Shown here one piece after another: positions 41,974 through 51,899 of a stretch of 64,000 bases of DNA. A program made the position numbers and the translations under genes. The stretch spans positions 116,454,246 to 116,518,245 of the forward strand of contig CM035806.1 of NCBI GenBank assembly GCA_020466095.1. Direction: 5' to 3'. Each line of letters starts with the position of its first letter. Position 1 is the first letter of the stretch. The notes beneath the pieces were generated by a model. It saw only the letters and a program-made list of their open reading frames with translations, was not told the origin of the DNA and did no database searches. This DNA comes from Chlorops oryzae (Eukaryota; Arthropoda; Insecta; Diptera; Chloropidae).

Positions 41974-42589
41974 GCTCCCCTTCATTAAATACTGGGTACG
42001 CCCTTGGGCGCTGAACACGAATCTGAAGTCAGATTTTTTTCATCGCCCCCAGTTTTCCCCCCAGCCACCTATAAACCCACGAAAGGGTCAAATTTTTTAA
42101 ATATATAAGAAATCGAATCAAGTACCCCCCCTTAAGTTTTTTGATGTTCTAAAGACGAATCCGAGGTCAAAATTTATCGACCGCCCCGAATTTTGGCTAA
42201 AAGCTCCACAGCACCCCTCCCTCGGGGGGTGAATTTCATCGAATGCATAGAAAATGAAATGACGTATCCCAGCAGCCAAGGTTGTGCACCCTTCATCAAT
42301 GCTCCATCGATGCTGAGGTAAGGCATACCCATAACCGGATCGATGACCCACTGTATAAAACCTGCATTATATTTAACATTGTGTGTCATAGGCGGTAAGC
42401 GTTTATGACTCCCTTATGCAATACCGTGGAGGTATACGGTAATGGACGATTTTATTATGAATTCTACATTACCCGTTAAAGCAACGCTGCATTACTCATG
42501 CATTGTCTTATGCTCATTAGCGGTCAACTCAGCAGCGACGCCAACGACGAAAAAAAAAGGTTTTTTTGTTTTTTTTTATATTTTTTATT
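41037..42589. other. Unassigned stretch with a T31-type run
   Basis: A poly-T run at about 41942-41972 is followed by CTGGGTACGCCCTTGG (hAT-like end). Two diverged blocks near 42010-42060 and 42145-42200 repeat the words GACGAATC(C/T)GA(G/A)GTCA and CGCCCC. No supported coding region. Simple TTTTA-type sequence fills 42560-42680. Confidence 0.45.
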
Positions 42590-43335
42590 TATTTATTTTC
42601 TTAATCTTATCTTTATTTTTATTTTTATTTTTATTAATTATTATATTTTATTTATTTATTGTCCTTTTTTCAATGTTTTTGTTTCTCTCTTTACCTCTAA
42701 GTTTTTTTGCTTCGGCCTAGCCTCGAGAACGTAGGACTTCCAGCCCGGTGGGCAAGCGCTTTAACCAGTACGCTAAACAAACAAATTTAGTTTGCTTGTC
42801 CAAATGCTCACTTGAGTATATGGTTGTTCGGGCTTTGGGAAATGTGTCTAAGGAATTTTCCACCCAAGAATTTTTTTATTTGAAAATAAAACATAATAAA
42901 ACAAAAAAAAAATAATAAAATAATAAATTTTTTTTTTTTAGCACCCCAAAGGCACTGATGAGTCACGAGTGGCGAAGTGACGAAACATGGCCATGTCTGC
43001 CCCTAGGCGGGGGTGCAAAAGCGGTTAAGCTCGAATTATTTCTAAAATCATAGGAATATGTTTGGTACCGCAATCCAAAATAGATCTTTTTATCTTTTTG
43101 CCATATGCATTTTTTTTTTTAATTAAATAAATACTAAATTTTTTTTTCTTCAACAACAAAACTTCTAAAAAACATGTTCATTGAAAAAAAGTATCAAACT
43201 GAGAAAAATCAACAGGAGTTGAACCCAGAACTCACGGCTAGCGAGTACCGCTTCTATCCGCTAAGCTAACGACAGGTCGCCTTTCCGTTGATCAGAATAC
43301 GAAGTTACAGCAGACAACAGCAACGCATAGAATTT
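42590..43335 (-). repeat. Paired tRNA-like element, copy B (carries the hammerhead ribozyme)
   Basis: Homologous to 28000-28560 over both tRNA-like modules and the spacer (AATGCTCACTTGAG; TTTGGGAAA). On the minus strand the first module has box A TAGCTTAGCGG (43258-43268) and box B GGTTCAACTCC (43215-43225); the second has box A TAGCGTACTGG (42765-42775) and a decayed box B. Compared with copy A, about 190 bp of extra sequence sits between the modules (about 42938-43130), and it contains the ribozyme on the plus strand. Confidence 0.7.
42941..43016 (+). ncRNA. type I hammerhead ribozyme with short stem III
   Basis: All invariant core parts occur in order: CUGAUGA (42955-42961), stem II GUCAC/GUGAC (42962-42966 with 42977-42981) around a 10-nt loop, GAAA (42982-42985), stem III ACAU/AUGU (42985-42988 with 42993-42996) around GGCC, and the cleavage-site C at 42997 (GUC). 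Stem I closes the molecule: GGCA (42951-42954) pairs with UGCC (42998-43001) and, across an internal loop, GCACCCC (42941-42947) pairs with GGGGUGC (43010-43016). The internal loop and loop II could make the tertiary contact typical of fast hammerheads. A very short stem III is typical of hammerheads in Penelope-like elements and retrozymes, which often cut as dimers. Predicted self-cleavage is after C42997. Confidence 0.87.
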
Positions 43336-43694
43336 TAGGTGAAAGAAAGCGAATTTTGGGTGTTATTTGTAATTGATGTCATTGAGCTCTTAAAGAGCGA
43401 AAAGGTAATGCAAGCCCATTACCCAGCACTCAATACTGCATCAATGAAGCTGGTAGTTGATGTCAAATTCGCTGCTGGCATAAATGAGGTATTCAATTAT
43501 TTGCATCGATTACATGTAGATCAAAAAGGGCGAAACGATAATGCGAACACATTACCTGAGCATCTATTACTGTGTCAATGAAGTTGGTAATCTATTCCAA
43601 ATTCGCTGCTGGGATCCCATATGAAGTTTTTTGATGTGATGAAAGCTAATCTGAGCTCCAAATGTACCCACCGCACTCTATTATGCTTCTTGGT
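43336..43694. other. Unassigned stretch
   Basis: Includes near-duplicate words about 150 bp apart (GCAAGCCCATTACCCAGCA near 43409 and GCGAACACATTACCTGAGCA near 43543; AAATTCGCTGCTGG near 43466 and 43600), suggesting an old local duplication. No gene supported. Confidence 0.45.
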
Positions 43695-43850
43695 TTGTCT
43701 AGCCGTTTCGAAGGAGATCCGACCACGGACGGACAGACGGACGGACGGACAGACGGACATGTCTAAATCGATTCAGTTTTTGATCCTGATCAAGAATATA
43801 CTTATATACATGTCTACATCTACGGAGCTTAGTTCTACGGAGCAAACGTT
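43695..43850 (-). repeat. GTCC-rich dispersed repeat, head fragment, inverted
   Basis: Reverse complement reads the family head: GAACTAAGCTCCGTAGATGT, TTCTTGATCAGGATC, the GTCC run and GATCTCCTTCGAAACGG. It lies about 200 bp from copy 3 in the opposite orientation, so the two could form a foldback. Confidence 0.75.
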
Positions 43851-44048
43851 ATGGTGGACCAACATAATTTGTTTTTATCCAGACTAGTTGTAGACGTTCC
43901 AGATGCCATTTTTAAGAAATGCGTTTGCCACTCTGCAGCCATTATTTCAAACAAGGCTTGCCTAATGTTACTGTTTTGAGTATTTTTCCGGAATCCTTCA
44001 CTCGCCTATCCGACCTAATATTTAAACGAAAAGCCCTTTTATTGTTTT

Positions 44049-44945
44049 TATACCCAGCGTAAGCAGGGTATATTAGTTTTGTACAAATCTTGTAACAGCC
44101 AGAACTAAGCTCCGTAGATATAGACATTAATATATATGTTATATATATTCTTGATCAGAATCGAAAACTGAATCGATTTAGACATGTCCGTCTGTCCGTC
44201 CGTCCGTGGTCGGATCTCCTCCGAAACGGCTGGACGAATCAAGTCGAAATTTGGCACACAGGTATATCGGGATCCGAGTATGATCTTAAAAAAATGGGAG
44301 ACATCCGCCCATTGCGCCCACAAATGAATTTAATATGTTTTCAATAAAATGCTTATAACTTGCGAATTACTCAACACATTTCATTTATATTTAATGTACT
44401 GGTAAACTACAAAAAGGGACATATCCTGGAAAAAATGGATGCCGTCCTCCTCGAGCCACGCCCACAAAAAAGCCCACAAATACGGGTTTATCGTAACTTG
44501 TGAAGTAAAAGAAGTAGTAGCTTCAAATCCGCAACATGTGTTGACCAAAGCGAATTAAAGGTGTAGGAAAAAAATTTATGTGGCTCGCCCACTGCAACGC
44601 CCACAGATAAAGATTTTTCGTAACTTCGGAAGTAAACGACGTATAAGCTTTAAATTCGCAAAATCGGTTGACCATGCCGAATGAAAGGTGAAGGTAAACA
44701 TTTTATGTGGCCCGCCCACTGCCACGCCTACAAATAAAGATTTTTCGTAACCTCGGAAGTAAAAGACGTAGAAGCTCCAAATTTGCAACATAGGTTGACC
44801 AAGGCAAATGAAAGGTGTAGGAAAAAAATTATGTGGCCCGCCCACTGTCACACCCACAAACGGAGAGGCAAAACATAGTGCGCCAATAATGTCGGGACGC
44901 TGGGTATTTCAAAGTCGGGCTTGACCGACTTTAGCTTTCTTGCTT
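44049..44945 (+). repeat. GTCC-rich dispersed repeat, copy 3 (most complete)
   Basis: Begins ATACCCAGCGTAAGCAGGGT, continues with AGAACTAAGCTCCG, TTCTTGATCAG, the GTCC run (about 44187-44208), TCGAAATTTGGCACACAGGT, the ATTTAATGTACTGG block and three diverged 125-128 bp subunits (AGCTTC-type words at about 44520, 44645, 44771). Ends GTCGGGCTTGACCGACTTTA, which contains a small palindrome (GTCGGGCTTGACCGAC). No coding capacity. Confidence 0.82.
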
Positions 44946-45565
44946 TTTATTATTTAGAAAGGTTTATTGACGGTGCGTTATCGACTGTCAACTGATTTCT
45001 GAATTTAAAATACAAAGCTTGTATATTAATTATTCTAAGCCTTAGTCTGCGCTCTGCAGACGCTGGTGTGTTCTTTGGGAATGGTGTCATGGGCCTGCTG
45101 ACGCATGCTGACTTGTGCAGGTGTGCTTCCGGGTATCGTCGTTGTTTTGTTCCATGACCAATATTCAATTGCGCATATTCGGCGATTCGGAGTAAGGTCA
45201 CCTATTCTGTAATGTTGCACTGGCACGCTCGTTCGGAGGTGCGAAACGCCAGCTTGCGTTTTCGGCCACCTGTCGTCGCCAGAAGTATTGTGTAAGCCAC
45301 AATATGGGCGCAACAGTGGAGCACTGTTTGACTCATAACATTACCAAGAGCTCCAGAGGAACTTATTCGACAAGGAAGGCTTAGAAACTTTAACGACGAC
45401 CTTTTTTTCCGAACTTTGCAAAATTGATGCCAATTTGACTTAAGGTGAGATGACACTACGTGTGCAATGCACGAATATTTGCTCACTGACGTCATAAAAA
45501 TTGCACACGTAATGAAATCGACGAATAATTTGTTTGCTCAAAATAATTCTTACAATATTTTACAA
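44946..45565. other. Unassigned stretch
   Basis: Somewhat higher G+C at 45050-45330. Overlapping minus-strand frames (44950-45495) show no recognisable domain and are in three different phases, so no gene is called. Confidence 0.45.
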
Positions 45566-45665
45566 NNNNNNNNNNNNNNNNNNNNNNNNNNNNNNNNNNN
45601 NNNNNNNNNNNNNNNNNNNNNNNNNNNNNNNNNNNNNNNNNNNNNNNNNNNNNNNNNNNNNNNNN
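45566..45665. other. assembly gap (100 N)
   Basis: Exactly 100 N. Confidence 0.99.
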
Positions 45666-45880
45666 TCGGTTAAAGTGCCGATTGTCAAACAAACAACAAA
45701 ATATCGGCAATTCAGTTTAAGTGCTGTTATTGCCATTCATCAAGCAGCGCAAAGAAGCGTTCTGCTAAACATATATGCGATTCAGTTTAAGTGCTGTTAT
45801 CGCTATTCCTAAAGCAATTCAGTTTATGTGCTGTTATTGCTATTCCTCAAGCAGTGCAAAGGAGCATTTGCTAAACAGGG
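45666..45880 (+). repeat. BEL LTR-derived fragment with expanded subrepeat
   Basis: TCGGTTAAAGTGCCG at the gap edge and ATTCAGTTTAAGTGCTG match the right end of the inner BEL LTR (about 51660-51725). The unit ATTCAGTTTAWGTGCTGTTAT occurs three times here (near 45710, 45780 and 45820) but once in that LTR. It is probably a relic of a related BEL element. Confidence 0.6.
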
Positions 45881-47300
45881 GCCTTATGAGAGTTTTTAGA
45901 TACTTAGCAAAAAATCAGTTTTCTCTCTAGAAAGTCTTTGAGAACTTTTTGAAAGATCTTTAAAACATCTTTAAGAGTTCTTTGAAAGACTGAATTATGA
46001 TGTCATCAGCAGTCAGTGTGCGTGATAGGGACGCAAATATGCTCATACGTTTTATAAATTATATCCTATTTCTTTTTCTTCAAGAAGAAACACAAAAGAC
46101 GTCCTACATATTCAATGTTGGAAATATTTTGAACACAAAGGGATACGTGTGGAGATTATAATATAATAAAAGCTATTAAAAATTGTAATGAAATATCTCG
46201 ATTATTTGAACATAAAAATTAAAACGGAGATCAGTTCATCGGCAATATGATATATTCTACCCCACTAAATTTTCACGCGCCTTTAAAATATTAATGTTTT
46301 GAAAAATTTTTAAGTTTAAAAATCGTTATTTTTTAAATTTTCTTTCCATTTATTTTAATTTTTATTCTGTAATTATAGAAAACTTATTTCAGGCATTTTC
46401 CCTTCTTAATTTGAAATCAAAATTTTCATAAAGCATAAAAAAAGTTTCGGTTGATTGCTTAAAAATAAAATCATGCAACTTCGTTTCAAAAAGATGGCGG
46501 ATTTCCAAATGTCTTTTGAAGACCTTCTGAAGAATTAAACGTCTCAAAACTGACCAGACAACTTTAGAGTTGCATCAGTATTTTTTTTTGTTTCAATCTA
46601 AATAACACCCCTGGTTAGAGTTGCATTTTTATTTTGCTTTTGTTATTTCTGTTCTCACTTGTTAATGTCAACCCTGCGTAAATGAGAAAAATGTCAAAAA
46701 CAAGCAATTAAATCTAATGACTCACTATAAGTTCTTTGTAAGAGTTTCCAAAGACGTGACGTCACTGAAAATCTCTGAAAGGTCTTTATAAACAGAAAGG
46801 AGAGGTCTACTCTCACAAAGCTCTTTAAAATGTGTTTTGAAGAGTTTTCTAAATATGAATGTGTTACCTCTTTGAAATACCAATATGAGAGTTTCCGAAG
46901 AGTTAAAAGAACCAATTTCGGAAATCGGTCTTCGGACGCTGTTCAAAGAGTTTATTGAGAGCTTTCTAAGACATCCGATTTTTGAAGTTGTTTGGGAACC
47001 ACTGCCTGTGTCATTCGCAACTTTTGTTATATGCAATTGATCTCTGTAACTCTTTTCTTAAATTCTCTTTTGTTGCTTTGCTCACATATGTATGTAAATA
47101 GCCGAATGAATTAATTGTGAGTTCGTTAAAATTCGAGTCATTCTTTTGTTTTTGAGGTGAGTCGCTCGCCAACCGCCGTTGTAACTGCTACAATCTGTAA
47201 TAAACCGCAAACTTAATAAAAGTGTAACCGGAAGTACAATTTACAACGTGGTCTGTTTTTGTCTTTATTTGAAAATTATTGAAGATCTGTTCGTTCCGCT
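45881..47300. other. Quasi-repetitive stretch and presumed 5' LTR of the outer BEL element
   Basis: Words built on GAGTTCTTTGAAAG and AAGTCTTT recur at irregular short spacing at about 45930-45990 and 46725-46990; no clean period was found. The 5' LTR of the outer BEL element should end near 47303 (GCTACA) and holds AATAAA-type signals near 47200 and 47216. Its left end was not fixed; TGTTATATGCA near 47024 is one candidate. Confidence 0.4.
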
Positions 47301-47314
47301 ACATAAAGAATTTT

Positions 47315-47332
47315 TGGTCCTTCGAGCCGGAT
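47315..47332 (+). promoter_or_regulatory. primer-binding site of the outer BEL element
   Basis: TGGTCCTTCGAGCCGG, 12 bp after the presumed LTR end, is a sequence I recall as common right after 5' LTRs of BEL/Pao elements. The matching tRNA is not assigned. Confidence 0.55.
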
Positions 47333-47439
47333 ACCGAATTGAACTGGTCGGGTTGTGTATTTAAATTCGAATTAGGAACGCGGAGATCTTTAACGTCACG
47401 TTAGTATACTTTTGCTCGTTAAAACATTACTATCGCGAT

Positions 47440-50400
47440 ATGGACAAATTAAATACAAAACTCAAATGGTCGGCCAACGCATTCGAGAGAGCTTTAACCT
47501 CGGCAAGGAACTTGGAAGGTGAGCTATCTTCGGAGACAATTAGCAAACGCCTGGAGAAATTGGAGGACATCTATACTGAATTTGTGGATGTGACAAAACG
47601 GTTATACGGCTATATCAATACAGAAGGATTCGTGGACCCCTCGGAGGTCGAAGCAGTGTGTGAGACCCAATATTACGAAACGCATAATTTGCTCTCAAAG
47701 GCCCTTAAATCCGCTTCACCCACCTCAGCCTCTCCTGAAGCTCTCAATACTTCCGAAACGTTAAATCAGCTTGCTACGCAGCAGGCGGACTTCCTTCGAG
47801 CTGTGTCGAGCACTACAATTCATGCCGAAGTGCCGTTTGAGAAGTTAAAAATCCCACCCTTTTCTGGCAATTATCAAGAGTGGCCTTCATTTCATGATCT
47901 CTACATGACAGCCATCGGAAGTAAACCAGGCTTGAGCAATACGCAAAAATTGCACTACCTGAAATCCTACCTAACAGGCGAGGCACTGGGTCTCATCAAA
48001 CATCTCGCATTAACGGAAGACAACTATATAGAAGCATGGAACCGCCTCAACCAACGGTACGATCGCAAACAGTTGATCATTCGTTCATTCGTTCAATCAT
48101 ATTTTTCGTTACCATCGCTCACATCTTCTAATGTCGTGACTCTACGTAAAATAGCCGACGGTGCAGATGAGGCGATTCGCGGATTAAAGGCACTCAAATG
48201 CGAATCACGTGATCCGTGGCTGGTACATATTCTGCTGAAAAAAGTGGATAACGACACAAAACAAGCGTGGGCAGAGAAGCACGACACTCAGGCTGAGCCA
48301 TCGTTTGAGAGTTTCTTGAAATTTCTCTCTCTCCGTTGTGACGCGTTAGAGAGCTATCAATCACCCCGCGCATCCTCCTCACGCAATGCGGCAGTTACAA
48401 ATATAGCTACTACTGAATCTAAAAACGAAGAGGCTACAAAGCAGACAAACAAACACTGCAAGCATTGCAATGAGCAACATGCGCTCTCTAACTGTGAGAA
48501 ATTTAAAGTGTTAGATTTCGACGCAAAGTGTGTGCTGGTAAAGGAGAATAATTTGTGCGCTAATTGCTTGAATTCGAGTCACCATGTTGACAAATGTACA
48601 TCGAAATTTCGCTGTCGTCATTGTAGTAAAAGGCATTATACGCTTTTACATAAAACACATACAACAAATAAACCGACAACACAGAGCATTGCGCAGTCGG
48701 ATGCTGGTACAGTACGTGAGCTAACTATTGCACCACCCGCTATCGTAAATCATTCAAATCAAATTTCCTATTCGGTTGGTACACAAACATTGCTACCAAC
48801 ACTTCGAGTTAAAGTTAAAGACAAATTCGGCAGTTTTGTTGATTGTCGAGTGTTATTGGATACCGGATCTACGACGTCGCTAGTCACGGAAGCATTCATT
48901 CAGCGTATTGGTGCGAATAGATCGCATGCTCGCGTTACTATTGCTGGGCTGGCAGGAACTACTGCTGGCATTTCGCGTGGACAAGTCCACATTAATCTTC
49001 ACTCAAGAGTCTCGCAAAGCCAACGATCAGTACATCTACTCATCATGCAGAAAATCACGTCGACTATTCCTATTCATTCAGTTGAGTGCTCATCGCCATG
49101 CTGGGCAGAAATTCTTAAGTTGGACCTAGCAGATCCAACGTTCGGTGTGCCAGGACAAATTGATGTCCTCATTGGGAGTGATCAATTGTGGAGCATTTAT
49201 ACGGGAGAATGTCATCAATTTGGAGCAGATTTACCTGTAGCGCTCAATACAATTTTTGGCTGGGTTATCGCAGGGTCGTGTGGAGTTCCAAATGGCAACG
49301 CATCAATTGAGTTTTCGAATCACGCATTGGCAGATATCGATACCATGGTTCGGGCGCTGATGGAGATGGATACAATTCAAACAGAGGCAAAATTTAACGA
49401 ACAAGACCCAATGGAGCTGCACTTCATTCAAACTCATACACGCCATCAAGACGGTACGTATATTGTGAAATACCCATTCAAAGAGCCCTCCCCGCCTATT
49501 CATTCTACATTACCTCAAGCGTTAAGGCGGCTACGGCATCTCGAGAGACGGTTGCGGGAAGATGGGAATTTAAAGCAGCAATACACCGAGTTCATGAGCG
49601 ACTACGAATCATTAAATCACATGGAGCTGATTCCCGATCATGAACTTGACATTGCCACAAACAAGGTCTTCTATCTACCACATCACGCAGTCCTGAAGCC
49701 GAGCAGTTCGACGACCAAGTGTAGGGTAGTCTTTGATGGCTCTGCTAGGGATGCAACCGGAGTGTCTTTAAACGATCGATTACACATCGGTCTACCGATA
49801 CAACGCGATATATTTGGAGTATCGATTCGTTTTCGACAACACCGCTATGTGTTCTCAGCTGATATTGCGAAAATGTTTCGAGGCATAAAAGTGAATAAGG
49901 AGCATACTAATTTCCAGCGTATCGTGTGGCGTACTGATGAAACAAAGCCAATTCAGCATTTTCGATTGCTAACAGTCACTTATGGGTTAGCGTGTTCGCC
50001 TTTTTTAGCTGTACGGGTACTTCAACAACTGTCAGACGAGTACCAATCGCGTTATCCACTTGCTGCGGATGTTCTACGCCGTGATGCCTATGTAGACGAC
50101 ATTCTAACAGGATGCGATTCAGTAGAAGAACTGATTATGCTGAAAGATGAAATCATTAAGTTGTTGGAGGAGGCAAACTTCAAACTTCGGAAGTGGTCGT
50201 CAAATTGCTGGCCGTTACTCGACACTTTGCCCAGTGAACATTGTGCTTTGGAACCTATCGAGCTATTATCAAAACATTGTGTAGTGAGCATTTTGGGCTT
50301 AACTTGGAATCCGGGTACTGATGAACTTTCGTTAAAGGTGAATGATGTCAACATTCATCAACGACCGACCAAGCGAATAATTCTATCCGAAATGAGTAAA

Positions 50401-51300
50401 GTGTATGATCCGATTGGCATCATTGCTCCAGTAGTCATCTTGTTTAAAACTTTATTTCAAGAGACGTGGTTACAAGTGACAGGCTGGGACGATGAGCTGT
50501 CTGAGAGCATTTGCGAGCGCTGGGCGCTATACATACAGAATTTGACTACTTTATCGCACCTTCGTATTCCGAGATACATTTCTACACCGTTCGAGGCTAT
50601 CGAGCTGCATGCCTTTGCCGACGCTTCCAGCATTGCATGTGCTGCAGTCGTGTACAGTCGAGTCAAAGTGGGTGACACGTTCGAAATAAGGTTCGTGACA
50701 GCAAAAACTCGTGTCGCTCCACTTAAACCTTTAAGTATTCCAAGGTTGGAGCTCAACGCGGCGGTATTGTTATCGAGACTTGTAACGTTAGTAAAATCAT
50801 CGCTCTCTATCCCTGTCGCTGGGCTGTATTGTTGGTCGGATTCACAGATCGTACTACATTGGCTATCATCCCCACCAAGGAAATGGAAAACGTTCGTGTG
50901 CAACCGCACCGCCGAAATTTTGGATGTCTGCCCGAACGAGTGTTGGCATCATGTCAGATCGGGGGACAATCCGGCTGATTGTGCCTCACGAGGACTTCTT
51001 CCATCTAAACTTCTTGAATTTCGGCTCTGGTGGAACGGTCCTCCATGGCTTCAATTTCCCAAGGAACAATGGCCAATCGCAGCAGTCAACCCTTATGTAA
51101 CTACTAATCCGGAGGTGATTGTTGAAACGCGCGTCGAACGTGACCAAACGCTCTGCGTGAATGCCTCAGATGACGTCATTGAACTACTGGTGAACAAAAT
51201 TTCTTCTTGGGACCGACTTGTGCGAATTGTGGCATACTGTTTTCGTTTTATAAAAATTTACAATAAAACATTTGATCATCCCTGTTTAATTGTTCGAGAC
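47440..51300 (+). pseudogene. BEL/Pao Gag-Pol, outer element, truncated before integrase
   Basis: One open frame from ATG 47440. Gag (DUF1759-like: PPFSGNYQEWPSFHDLY near residue 140, LKSYLTGEALGLIKHL) is followed by zinc-binding Cys/His clusters (CKHCNEQHALSNC; CANCLNSSHHVDKC) and a DUF1758-type protease with LLDTGSTTS near residue 474. RT has YVDDILTG near residue 884, and the RNase H-like part has HAFADASSIACAAVVYSR near 1056. No stops or frameshifts occur, but the frame breaks at 51300, where TGTTA opens the LTR of a second BEL element, so integrase and 3' LTR are absent here. The last ten apparent codons (to 51330) belong to that LTR. The missing part does not reappear in the window. Confidence 0.93.
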
Positions 51301-51779
51301 TGTTATTTTTTATGTTTATTTTTTGTTTAGTTTGCAGTAAACAATAATACTTCTTGAATCGAAATAAGTTCATAACAGCGTGGAAAATTGTATCGCGTCT
51401 TTAATGTTGACATTGCATTTCTTCATTACGTTTGATTTTCAATTTTTTATTTTTTTTGTTTGAATTCGATATTGTAGTAAATGCCCTGCGACGAAGTTCA
51501 TGGTCATAATAATGCAAAATTTGCAATAAATTGTTATTTTTGTTATGCTAAGTGAAATAAGAATGTAACATTTTATGATATATAAGCACCACAAGGTGCA
51601 AATAAAACTGACTCTTAATTTGACTTCAAAACAGAGCATTTCATTTTGAGAGCAAGTAACTCGGTTCAAGTGCCGTTGTTACACAGAACAAAACTTAAAA
51701 GCCCAATTCAGTTTATGTGCTGCAATTGGAATCTTTTAAGACACAACATTAACAAGGAGACAGACAGTTTTCCTTAACA
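51301..51779 (+). repeat. 5' LTR of the inner BEL element, 479 bp
   Basis: Starts TGTTA and ends TAACA, perfect short inverted ends. A TATA-like ATATATAAG near 51580 and AATAAA at 51601-51606 sit in the right order. It starts exactly where the outer BEL frame loses homology, and TTTTGGTGACCC follows. The 3' LTR is not in the window. Confidence 0.82.
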
Positions 51780-51799
51780 TTTTGGTGACCCTCAACGAC
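51780..51799 (+). promoter_or_regulatory. primer-binding site region of the inner BEL element
   Basis: TTTTGGTGACCCTCAACGAC directly follows the LTR end. TGGTGACCC-type sites after the 5' LTR are known in BEL/Pao elements (recalled). The exact tRNA is not assigned. Confidence 0.5.
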
Positions 51800-51899
51800 A
51801 GAATAAGGTGTATCCTTATTTTGAAACGCAACCAACCTACGGAAGGACGGAGGTACAAGAACAATCAGCAACTAACGGAGGTAAAACAACAACAACAAA

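Noticed and set aside
38075..41997. a 3.9-kb hAT element bounded by CCAAGGGCGTACCCAG and its inverted copy
   Set aside because: The 8-bp flanks do not match (GTTGTGTC-type left, GGCGCTGA-type right), so these are more likely ends of two separate elements.
42118..42389. overlapping minus-strand frames at 42.1-42.4 kb
   Set aside because: No recognisable domain, short, and in repetitive sequence.
44950..45495. three overlapping minus-strand frames
   Set aside because: No family resemblance, different phases and no splice logic.
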